DNA of 64,000 nt. Origin: Niallia sp. FSL W8-0635 (GTDB lineage: Bacteria; Bacillota; Bacilli; Bacillales; Cytobacillaceae). Both the position numbers and the translations under genes were made by a program. The stretch spans positions 1,156,501 to 1,220,500 of the forward strand of contig NZ_JBBOYD010000001.1 in NCBI RefSeq assembly GCF_038007965.1. Direction: 5' to 3'. This document shows positions 55,885 to 64,000 of this stretch, piece after piece (within the stretch, counting starts at the first letter, position 1; each line of letters starts with the position of its first letter). A model generated the notes under the pieces. The model was not told the DNA's origin and ran no database searches. It saw only the letters and a program-made list of their open reading frames with translations.

Positions 55885-56307
55885 ATGCTTAGTATAGAAA
55901 AGGCTAAAGACTTGTTGAAAGAAAAGAATGTTCGGCTAACACCTCAAAGGCTAGAATTAATAAATATACTTACAAAAGACAATAAGCATTGGACAGTAGA
56001 TGAAATTTACCATGTTCTAAATGAGAATATGCCATCAGTAAGTATTACAACGGTTTATAATAACGTCCATTTATTCACGGAATTAGAATTATTAAAAGAA
56101 ATCCAATTTGGTGAAGGATTAAGTAAATATGAATGGAAAAAAGATGAACATTATCATATCGTCTGTAACGGTTGTGGTGCGATAGTAGATATTTGGTATC
56201 CTACTTTAAGGGAGGTAGAATCATTTGCGAAATCCATATCTAAATTCAATATCAGCTCCCATAGTCTCCAGTTTTACGGAACCTGTGAACAGTGTGCAAA
56301 AGCATAA
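55885..56307 (+). CDS. Fur-family regulator, PerR-like
   Basis: 140 residues. An N-terminal winged helix (about 1-80, VRLTPQRLELINIL) and a C-terminal metal-binding dimer domain. Structural Zn ligands are C94, C97, C134 and C137. Regulatory-site residues by alignment to B. subtilis PerR: H35 (H37), E83 (D85), H89 (H91), H91 (H93) and D102 (D104). The PerR-typical Asp is kept, but the D85 position is Glu, as in Fur. It may be a PerR paralogue or a Fe/peroxide sensor with altered metal choice. AAAGGAAG precedes the ATG. Confidence 0.82.
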   Translation: MLSIEKAKDLLKEKNVRLTPQRLELINILTKDNKHWTVDEIYHVLNENMPSVSITTVYNNVHLFTELELLKEIQFGEGLSKYEWKKDEHYHIVCNGCGAIVDIWYPTLREVESFAKSISKFNISSHSLQFYGTCEQCAKA

Positions 56308-56426
56308 ACAAAAAAACGAGATAATTTGTTTAGAGTGTAAACAGCCAATCAAAAAATTGAAGCACTCTATTATTTGTGGATGTGGAAGCAGAATCATGAA
56401 AGAAACACATAGATAATTTTTTATCC

Positions 56427-56480
56427 AAAGGGATATGGGAAGAAGTACTTTAATTGTACTTCTTCCCATATCCCTTTTTC
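56427..56480. terminator. Strong terminator after the PerR-like gene
   Basis: A perfect 22-base stem, 56427-56448 with 56456-56477 (AAAGGGATATGGGAAGAAG and GTAC), loop of 7 bases, T run after. One of the longest stems in the window. Confidence 0.9.
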
Positions 56481-56570
56481 ATATTCCGTGATTAGTTGTC
56501 TTGGAACTTATCCATTCATAATCCATATACTGTTTAAATGAACAGAAGAATATGAAATAAAGGGGATATT

Positions 56571-57335
56571 TTGGTGGGGGTAATCGATACAAAAAAATGG
56601 CTCGAGGATCATTTTTATGAGCCGACTACTATATGTGAAAACATGCAAGCGTCCTTTGATGGAGATGAGCCTCAAAATATTTATCGATATTTAAGTGGAT
56701 TTGGAATGTATAAGCCTTCAAGACGTTCAAAACAGACTTTTGAGCAAATGAAAGAATTAGAAACATGGAGTAAAATAGAGCGAATATTTCATAAGTATAA
56801 GAAAAAATGGAATGGACCAGATATACCTATTTATCTATTTCCTTTTCAGATGACTTGGAGAGGAGAGGAAAATAAATCTGGAGTATCGTTCCCGAATCAG
56901 CTTTTTTTATTTATTGGAGAAGTAACAGACGTTAAAGAATTAGAAGCGCTCTTTATTCATGAATACCACCATGTATGTCGTATTCATTATCAACAAAAGG
57001 CAATAGAAGAGTATACTTTATTAGATTCTATTGTTATGGAAGGGCTAGCAGAGCTTGCTGTTAAAGAAAACTGTGGGGAAGCTTATAATGCAAGCTGGTG
57101 TCACCTATATGATGAAGATAAAATAAAGCAATTTTGGGATAAAGAGCTAAAGGAATATTTAGATGTTAAAAAAACAGAGGAGAAACATGATCAACTCTTG
57201 TATGGATATGGACGATATCCTCAGATGATTGGTTATAACACAGGATTTCATCTTGTTAATTCCTATTATGAAAAGAGAAAAAGAAAAATAACAGGAAAAA
57301 TGCAGTTTACGATAAAAAGTGAAGCATTTATTTAA
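56571..57335 (+). CDS. yjaZ: YjaZ, DUF2268 putative Zn protease
   Basis: 254 residues. HEYHH at 130-134 is an HExxH zinc motif, and E157 in MEGLAE is a likely third ligand, as in DUF2268. No signal peptide. TTG start at 56571 after AAAGGGG; a GTG at 56574 is possible. Order fabF-yjaZ-yjbA-trpS follows B. subtilis, though the app genes are absent. Substrate unknown. Confidence 0.85.
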   Translation: MVGVIDTKKWLEDHFYEPTTICENMQASFDGDEPQNIYRYLSGFGMYKPSRRSKQTFEQMKELETWSKIERIFHKYKKKWNGPDIPIYLFPFQMTWRGEENKSGVSFPNQLFLFIGEVTDVKELEALFIHEYHHVCRIHYQQKAIEEYTLLDSIVMEGLAELAVKENCGEAYNASWCHLYDEDKIKQFWDKELKEYLDVKKTEEKHDQLLYGYGRYPQMIGYNTGFHLVNSYYEKRKRKITGKMQFTIKSEAFI

Positions 57336-57660
57336 AGAGTTCAAAGACGAGTATAGAAAACTGCTCGTCTATTTTATTTTTACTAGAATAGGCTAACCGG
57401 ATAAATAACACAAATGGGATAAAAGGAAATAAAAAGACATGTAAAGGAAAGTTTGTACATATTATGATAATAGGTTCTGCTTATCATTCGTCTTAGTGAG
57501 TATCTAAGAAGAAAAGTACCTAGCAAAGTGAATGCACGAAAGATAGCTATTTTTCATAATAAATAGAGGAATAAAAAATAATCCTTTGAAAATAGGAATA
57601 AATATACTAAGCTCTGCCAATACTTATGGACAAACAGTTGTTGAAGTGAGGGATAAAAAT
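57336..57660. other. Intergenic stretch before yjbA
   Basis: 325 bases. A terminator AGACGAG/CTCGTCT (57345-57370, T-rich after) for yjaZ. The remainder includes an in-frame TTG at 57586 extending yjbA by 25 residues, which I reject. No clear promoter was identified. Confidence 0.55.
57345..57380 (+). terminator. Terminator of yjaZ
   Basis: AGACGAG at 57345-57351 pairs with CTCGTCT at 57364-57370. ATTTTATTTTT follows. Confidence 0.8.
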
Positions 57661-58407
57661 ATGCAGTATCTTCATGATGTTTGGGTAAATTGGTTTGAAG
57701 GGGAAGAAAACGGATATAATGTTTGTCACTTCCATGAATGGAGAAAAGATGATGGTGTTGAATTATTGGATCAGGTACCGCTATTAAAAGTAGACTCTTG
57801 TTTATTTAATTACATAGAAAATGACCTGGCGGAGTTACCACGACAATTATTAGAAGAAATTTATCAGAAAGCATATCTACGAAAAAATCATGAAAGAATT
57901 CAATTGGATTATTGTTTTGTAGTTTCTGATGGAATAGGACTTTTAGTAGTAGATACAATAGGATATTCTGTTCCGATTCGGAAGAGTCGAATGATACCTA
58001 GACAAGAACAATTGGCTTATGAATTACTGGAAAATCAAGAAACGATTTATTATAACTATCAAAATAATGAAGAAAAGAAAGAATTCCATATCCTATCTCC
58101 TGAGCCTCATGTGATGAACGGTTTAACGAGAAAGGAAAGACAATTAAAGCAATTGTTATTTATGGCATTAGATCAACTATATTCTTCTGAAAATGTGGCA
58201 GAGGTTCGCTATTGGTATACAGAATGGAGTCCAGAACGTTATTTTGAGATTCAGCATTTAGATTTTGAACATGCATGGAATGAACTATATGAATGCACAA
58301 AATACGGTTGGACAAAAAAGCATGAGCATTTTTGTGAGAATATTATAAAAGGTCAGCCTTTTTTTGAAAAGCTATGGGAAATGGAACATGGTCCGAAGGT
58401 AAATTAA
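57661..58407 (+). CDS. yjbA: YjbA, UPF0736 protein
   Basis: 248 residues from the ATG at 57661, which opens [20 protein letters not shown], the known start of YjbA proteins (about 250 residues). The longer frame from a TTG at 57586 has no ribosome site at usable distance. GPRKSR-like and [20 protein letters not shown] segments are family features. No signal or membrane helix. Function unknown. It lies before trpS as in B. subtilis, but converges with it. Confidence 0.88.
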   Translation: MQYLHDVWVNWFEGEENGYNVCHFHEWRKDDGVELLDQVPLLKVDSCLFNYIENDLAELPRQLLEEIYQKAYLRKNHERIQLDYCFVVSDGIGLLVVDTIGYSVPIRKSRMIPRQEQLAYELLENQETIYYNYQNNEEKKEFHILSPEPHVMNGLTRKERQLKQLLFMALDQLYSSENVAEVRYWYTEWSPERYFEIQHLDFEHAWNELYECTKYGWTKKHEHFCENIIKGQPFFEKLWEMEHGPKVN

Positions 58408-58451
58408 TAGTTGCCATCTTCAAAAAACATGAAAAATTAATAAGGAATGAA

Positions 58452-58479
58452 AAAGCCCGATGAATTTTCATCGGGCTTT
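58452..58479. terminator. Bidirectional terminator between yjbA and trpS
   Basis: AAAGCCCGATGAA at 58452-58464 pairs exactly with TTCATCGGGCTTT at 58467-58479. Confidence 0.88.
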
Positions 58480-58531
58480 AGACTGTATACAAGTTCATAT
58501 TTTTAAGTATTAACTTTTTCATAGGAAGGAA

Positions 58532-59566
<1,035 letters not shown>

Positions 59567-59689
59567 TTAAACAAGCGATTCATTTCATTTACTAGGCTTT
59601 CTACCAGCAATTCTATGTTGAAGTAACTTTCGATTCAGAAAGCAACTTGCTAGTTAGTATAGTAAAAAAAAGAGAACCCAGAAACTTAA

Positions 59690-59704
59690 TTATAATCATT
59701 ATTA
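59690..59704. promoter_or_regulatory. PerR-like box upstream of trpS
   Basis: TTATAATCATTATTA matches 14 of 15 positions of TTATAATNATTATAA. It lies about 170 bases upstream of trpS. In such AT-rich DNA chance matches are likely. Confidence 0.35.
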
Positions 59705-59947
59705 TATCCATTTTAGCATGATTAGTTTATATTCAAAGGCTGATTTCTCAAAGTTTGTCGTTTTTAACAGAAAAAAATAGTGATTTTTTTAGAAGGCTTG
59801 GTTTTAATGGGGGGGATTTTAAATGAAATGTATAGGTAAATGGATTCTATTAATTATAATAATTCGAATAAATTTATATTAATATAATTATTCAGTAGAT
59901 TTGCATATTTCTGATTTGTTTTTATTCTACAAAATTCTACATTATTC

Positions 59948-59976
59948 TTGCGTAAAAAATATTCCAATTATATAAT
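59948..59976 (+). promoter_or_regulatory. Putative sigma-A promoter of the opp operon
   Basis: TTGCGT at 59948-59953 and TATAAT at 59971-59976, 17-base spacer. This gives a leader of about 265 bases before oppA. Confidence 0.55.
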
Positions 59977-60249
59977 TGTCATTACGAATGGATTAGGTAG
60001 TAATATTTCAGACTATTTAAAACACATAAGAATACATAAAAGATTGAACTAGCGAAATAGTTATTTTGAAATAATATTTTATGCGCTATGTATGGGAGTT
60101 TTCATTTAAGGTCGTTTTATACAATTAATAGTCGTTTGTTATAATTGACTGACTATTTAGGAAATGATTGCTTGTGTATTCTAAGGTTTAGAATGGGAAA
60201 GCTATTTTCGAAGTTCCATTTGAGGAAAAAATTTTTAGGGGGTAATTAC

Positions 60250-61863
60250 ATGAGAAAAAGAATGCTTGTACTAATGAGCTTAGTGCTTGTACTAAGTGCT
60301 TTTCTTGCTGCGTGTGGTAATGACAAAGGTGGGAGTGATAAATCTTCACAGAGCCTACGTTTGAACATTGTTTCAGAGCCACCAACATTACATCCAGCAT
60401 TAGCTACAGATTCAACATCAGGTGGAGTGTTAATTCAAACATTTGAAGGATTAACTCGTATTGATAAAGATGGAGTTCCTCAGCCAGCTATGGCCGAAGA
60501 TATTCAGGTTTCAGATGATCAATTAACCTACACTTTCAAAATTCGTGAAGATGCAACATGGACAAATGGTGATCCAGTAACAGCAGCAGATTTTGAATAT
60601 GCTTGGAAATGGGCAATCGATCCTCAAAACCAATCTCAATATGCATATCAACTGTATTCCATAAAAGGTGCTGAAGCAGCAAATAATGGTGAAGGTAGTC
60701 TTGATGATGTTGCTATTAAAGCAGTAGATGAAAAGACTTTAGAAGTAACGTTAGTGAATCCAACACCTTACTTCTTACAATTACTAGCTTTCTATACTTA
60801 TTTCCCAGTGAATAAAAATGTAGCAGAAGCAAATCCAGATTGGTATAAAGATGCTGGAGATGACTATGTAACAAATGGTCCTTTCAAAATGACAGAATGG
60901 AATCATAGTGAGTCAATCCTTCTAGAAAAGAATGAAGACTATTGGGATGCTGACACAGTTAAATTAGAAACAGTAGAAATGACTATGGTAGAAGATCCAA
61001 CAACAGAGTTAAGCATGTTTGATAATGATGAATTAGATTGGGCTGGTTTACCATTTGGTTCATTACCTACAGATGCAATTAAAGCTTTAAAAGACAATGG
61101 GGACCTTAATATTAAAGCAATAGCAGGAACTTATTGGTATAAATTTAATACAGAAGAAAAGCCATTTAACAATGAAAATATTCGTAAAGCATTAACATAT
61201 GCAATTGATCGTAAAGCAATTGTTGAGCAAATTACACAAGGTGGACAAATCCCTGCTATGGCAGTTGTTCCTCCAACAATGTTCGCTGAAAACGAAAAAG
61301 GTTACTTTAAAGATAATGATATCGAAGCAGCAAAAGCCGCTCTTGAGAAAGGCTTGAAGGAAGAAGGCTATGCTAGTGTAGAAGATTTACCAGCAATCAC
61401 ATTATCTTATAACACAAGTGAAGCACACGCCAAAATTGCGCAAGCTGTTCAAGATATGTGGAAAAAGAACCTTGGCATTAATGTAGAATTAGACAACGAA
61501 GAATGGCAAGTTTACTTAGAAAAAATTGATTCTGGTGACTATCAAATCGGACGTATGTCTTGGTCTGGTGACTACAATGACGCATTTAATTTCCTAGAAT
61601 TGTATCGTGATGCAAACGGAGGAAATAACGACACTGGCTGGGAAAATCCAGAATACAAAAAGCTTCTTAATGCTTCACAAAAAGAAACAGATGAAGCTAA
61701 ACGTAAACAATTATTACAAGATGCAGAAACTATTTTAATGAATGAACTTCCAATTGCACCTGTATATTTCTATACAAATACATGGGTACAAAAAGAGAAC
61801 CTTAAAGATGTAGTAATATCAGGTTTAGGGGAAGCTCAGTTAAAATGGGCACATTTTGAATAA
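60250..61863 (+). CDS. oppA: Oligopeptide-binding lipoprotein OppA
   Basis: Extracellular substrate receptor of the Opp importer. 537 residues. Signal peptide with lipobox LAAC, acylated C22; then an SBP family 5 fold from about 35 (SEPPTLHPALATDSTS). Membrane-anchored by lipid. In B. subtilis Opp imports nutrient and signalling peptides (competence, sporulation). The ATG at 60250 follows GGGGGG. It is separated from oppB by a hairpin. Confidence 0.93.
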   Translation: MRKRMLVLMSLVLVLSAFLAACGNDKGGSDKSSQSLRLNIVSEPPTLHPALATDSTSGGVLIQTFEGLTRIDKDGVPQPAMAEDIQVSDDQLTYTFKIREDATWTNGDPVTAADFEYAWKWAIDPQNQSQYAYQLYSIKGAEAANNGEGSLDDVAIKAVDEKTLEVTLVNPTPYFLQLLAFYTYFPVNKNVAEANPDWYKDAGDDYVTNGPFKMTEWNHSESILLEKNEDYWDADTVKLETVEMTMVEDPTTELSMFDNDELDWAGLPFGSLPTDAIKALKDNGDLNIKAIAGTYWYKFNTEEKPFNNENIRKALTYAIDRKAIVEQITQGGQIPAMAVVPPTMFAENEKGYFKDNDIEAAKAALEKGLKEEGYASVEDLPAITLSYNTSEAHAKIAQAVQDMWKKNLGINVELDNEEWQVYLEKIDSGDYQIGRMSWSGDYNDAFNFLELYRDANGGNNDTGWENPEYKKLLNASQKETDEAKRKQLLQDAETILMNELPIAPVYFYTNTWVQKENLKDVVISGLGEAQLKWAHFE

Positions 61864-62016
61864 TTAAAGGAATTACTTTAATCCACGATTATGTATAGGT
61901 AAGTCAAAGTCTAATCCGCAAATGGGATAGTATATTCTAGGAGAAGTATTATTAAATTGTTTGTGTAAATTAGATAAGAAGAAACTATTCATGAACGTAC
62001 AAAGCTTAAGAGATAA

Positions 62017-62079
62017 AAGAGGCTGTCTTATTTAACGAGTGATACTTTCAAGTAAGCTCGTTCCCTAAGACATCCTCTT
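62017..62079 (+). other. Hairpin between oppA and oppB
   Basis: A long imperfect stem: AAGAGG, TGTCTTA, AACGAG and TACTT on the left pair with AAGTA, CTCGTT, TAAGACA and CCTCTT on the right. The T content after it is weak, so it may stop only part of transcription or protect oppA mRNA. Confidence 0.7.
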
Positions 62080-62123
62080 GCTTTCTAATTGGCGGTGTTT
62101 TAGAAAAAAATGGAGGTAAAACC

Positions 62124-63059
62124 ATGATAAAGTACTTGACAAAACGTTTGCTGTTTATGGCGCTGTCCTTATGGTTAATCATTACAGCAACGTTTTTCTT
62201 CATGAGGATGGCACCGGGTAACCCATTTACATCGGAAAAGAAAATGCCACCTGCAATCGAAGCAAATTTAAATGCCCATTATGGTCTTGATCAACCTTGG
62301 TATGTTCAATATGGAGAGTATTTGCTACGTGTAGTTCAATGGGATTTCGGTCCATCTTTTAAATATAAGAGTCAGACTGTTAATCAATTAATTAATGAAG
62401 GATTCCCTGTTTCATTAGTGCTGGGAATCGAAGCTATTTTCATTGCTTTAGCAATTGGTGTTACTTTAGGAGTAATTGCAGCCTTAAGGCATAATAAATG
62501 GCAAGATTATTTAGCCATGATTGTTGCTGTATTAGGAATATCTGTACCTTCCTTTATTATGGCTGCCTTTTTACAATATATTTTTGCGATGAAACTAGGT
62601 ATTTTCCCTGTAGCAAGATGGGGAACATTTATGCAAAGTGTCTTGCCAGCAATAGCTTTAGCAGCTGGTCCAACGGCATTCATTGCCCGTTTAACTAGAT
62701 CTTCCATGCTAGAAGTATTAAGCAATGATTATATTAAAACAGCAAAAGCTAAAGGAATTAGTGGCTTTAATATTACTGTTAAGCATGCTATCCGCAATGC
62801 AATCCTTCCAGTTGTTTCATACATGGGACCTTTATCAGCTGGGATTGTTACAGGAAGCTTTGTTATTGAGAAAATTTTCGGTATTCCAGGGCTGGGATCA
62901 CAGTTTGTAAAAAGTATAAATAACCGTGATTATACAGCAATTATGGGAGTAACTGTTTTCTATAGTATTATCCTGTTAGTATCTGTTCTTCTTGTCGACT
63001 TATTGTACGGATTAATAGATCCTCGAATTAAACTATCGGGCGGGAAGAAAGGAGAGTAA
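62124..63059 (+). CDS. oppB: Oligopeptide ABC permease OppB
   Basis: Inner-membrane subunit, 311 residues with six helices. The BPD_transp_1 EAA loop is seen in [21 protein letters not shown] near 205. Pairs with OppC. TGGAGG precedes the ATG. OppC begins 2 bases after its stop. Confidence 0.93.
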   Translation: MIKYLTKRLLFMALSLWLIITATFFFMRMAPGNPFTSEKKMPPAIEANLNAHYGLDQPWYVQYGEYLLRVVQWDFGPSFKYKSQTVNQLINEGFPVSLVLGIEAIFIALAIGVTLGVIAALRHNKWQDYLAMIVAVLGISVPSFIMAAFLQYIFAMKLGIFPVARWGTFMQSVLPAIALAAGPTAFIARLTRSSMLEVLSNDYIKTAKAKGISGFNITVKHAIRNAILPVVSYMGPLSAGIVTGSFVIEKIFGIPGLGSQFVKSINNRDYTAIMGVTVFYSIILLVSVLLVDLLYGLIDPRIKLSGGKKGE

Positions 63060-63061
63060 AG

Positions 63062-63979
63062 ATGCAAGAAATTTCGAAAGATAAATTTGAAATAGTAGGC
63101 AATAGCAGTGTTGAATCGGAAAAGATTTCAAAGGCAAGTTTGTCCTTTTGGAAAGATGTATTTACTCGTTTTAAGAAAAATAAACTTGCAGTATTTGGAC
63201 TTGTACTATTAATTCTTTTAATCGTCATGGCATTTGTTGGGCCATTCCTCACACCATACAACTATTATGAAAATGATTTATCAAAAACCAACCAACCACC
63301 AAGTGCAGAGCATTATTTTGGTACCGATGAATTGGGTCGAGATATGTTTGAACGTATTTGGTATGGTGCAAAGATATCTCTATTTATTGGGATTGCTGCT
63401 GCATTTATCGACTTAGTGATAGGGGTAATTTGGGGAGGAATTGCAGGTTATAAAGGTGGAAAAACCGATGAGGTGATGATGCGTATAGCCGACGTATTAT
63501 ATGGTATTCCTTACCTGTTACTTGTAATCCTTCTAATGGTTGTGCTTGGACAAGGAATTTGGACAATGATTCTAGCGATGAGTATTACCGGTTGGATAAA
63601 TATGGCCCGTATGGTTCGTGGACAAGTATTATCTTTAAAGAGTCAAGAATATATACTTGCTTCTAGAACATTAGGAGCAGGCGTTTCAAGAATTATGGGC
63701 AAGCATTTAATTCCCAATGCAATGGGGCCAATCCTTGTTACTTTAACACTAACTGTGCCAAACGCTATTTTTACAGAAGCGTTTTTAAGCTATCTTGGAC
63801 TAGGTTTAACTCCTCCATTAGCTAGCTGGGGAACAATGGCTAATGATGGAATCGGTGCAATGCAATATTATCCATGGCGTTTATTCTTCCCGGCAATGTT
63901 TATTTGTTTAACAATCTTTGCATTTAATGTTATTGGGGACGGAATACGTGATGCCCTTGATCCAAGACTACGTAAGTAA
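63062..63979 (+). CDS. oppC: Oligopeptide ABC permease OppC
   Basis: Second permease, 305 residues with six helices and an N-terminal cytoplasmic extension of about 40 residues. The EAA loop is SQEYILASRTLGAGVSRIMG near 195. AAAGGAG with 7-base spacing precedes the ATG, 2 bases after oppB. Confidence 0.93.
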   Translation: MQEISKDKFEIVGNSSVESEKISKASLSFWKDVFTRFKKNKLAVFGLVLLILLIVMAFVGPFLTPYNYYENDLSKTNQPPSAEHYFGTDELGRDMFERIWYGAKISLFIGIAAAFIDLVIGVIWGGIAGYKGGKTDEVMMRIADVLYGIPYLLLVILLMVVLGQGIWTMILAMSITGWINMARMVRGQVLSLKSQEYILASRTLGAGVSRIMGKHLIPNAMGPILVTLTLTVPNAIFTEAFLSYLGLGLTPPLASWGTMANDGIGAMQYYPWRLFFPAMFICLTIFAFNVIGDGIRDALDPRLRK

Positions 63980-63991
63980 GGAGTGAGATAA

Positions 63992-64000
63992 ATGGAAAAA
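63992..64000 (+). CDS. oppD: Start of oppD (truncated by window edge)
   Basis: ATG GAA AAA at 63992-64000 follows AAGGAG and comes 12 bases after oppC. In the opp order the next gene is oppD (ATPase). Only three codons are visible, so identity rests on synteny. Confidence 0.6.

Noticed and set aside
57586-57660. TTG-started N-terminal extension of yjbA
   Set aside because: No ribosome site at usable distance; known YjbA proteins begin at the [11 protein letters not shown] position.
59850-59890. Further PerR-like AT-rich matches upstream of oppA
   Set aside because: Only about 13 of 15 positions match, and the region is so AT-rich that such matches are expected by chance.
60145-60249. Extension of oppA upstream of 60250
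   Set aside because: It would put 35 polar residues before the lipoprotein signal peptide. GGGGGG lies directly before the ATG at 60250.

Overview
The window comes from a low-GC Gram-positive endospore former of the Bacillaceae. Shine-Dalgarno sites are strong (AAGGAGG type), TTG and GTG starts are common, and the gene order closely follows three Bacillus subtilis neighbourhoods: yisKL/yisN-asnO, yitKL/yitSTUVW, and argCJBD-carAB-argF-yjzC-yjzD-yjaUV-med-fabHF-yjaZ-yjbA-trpS-oppABCD. A GerAB-type germination permease also fits a spore former. I cannot name the species. No rRNA, tRNA, CRISPR, prophage or IS transposase was recognised.

Region 1 (1-16.8 kb): yisK and yisL, then an accessory block. 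It holds a NarL-type two-component system and a three-gene ABC exporter laid out like the linearmycin-resistance genes lnrJKLMN, but split by a converging CNNM/CBS transporter gene. A second ABC exporter follows with one or two small membrane proteins beside it, then a NUDIX/phosphatase/NUDIX/GNAT cluster. The core resumes with yisN and asnO.

Region 2 (16.8-29.5 kb): mostly single genes with clear terminators. They are a GerAB permease, an EamA transporter, a cytoplasmic neopullulanase, an SDR oxidoreductase, YajQ (YitK), CvfB (YitL), two small ORFs, DegV (YitS), YitT, a secreted protein, two small cytosolic proteins, YitU, YitV and YitW.

Region 3 (29.5-36 kb): moaA-moeA for molybdenum cofactor, then lutR and lutABC for lactate oxidation. 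A promoter and an adjoining palindrome precede lutA. A 41-bp tandem repeat lies after lutC.

Region 4 (36-46 kb): one long arginine operon, argCJBD-carAB-argF, with a good promoter, a candidate ARG box and a terminator. It covers glutamate to citrulline, with ArgJ recycling the acetyl group.

Region 5 (46-64 kb): yjzC, clpB under a CtsR-type operator, yjzD, a YjaU-like protein, a YjaV-like protein and med. No comZ was found. Then come fabH-fabF with a FapR-type operator, a PerR-like Fur-family regulator with a PerR-type box, yjaZ, yjbA, trpS and the opp oligopeptide importer, which runs off the right edge.

Points worth a second look are the split Lnr-like locus, the PerR-like regulator with Glu at a metal-ligand position, tandem and degenerate repeats after lutC and cvfB, a nested palindrome before the clpB promoter, a 16-codon ORF where comZ would sit, and a YjaU-like hydrolase without its nucleophile serine. 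I saw no clear new defence system or biosynthetic cluster.
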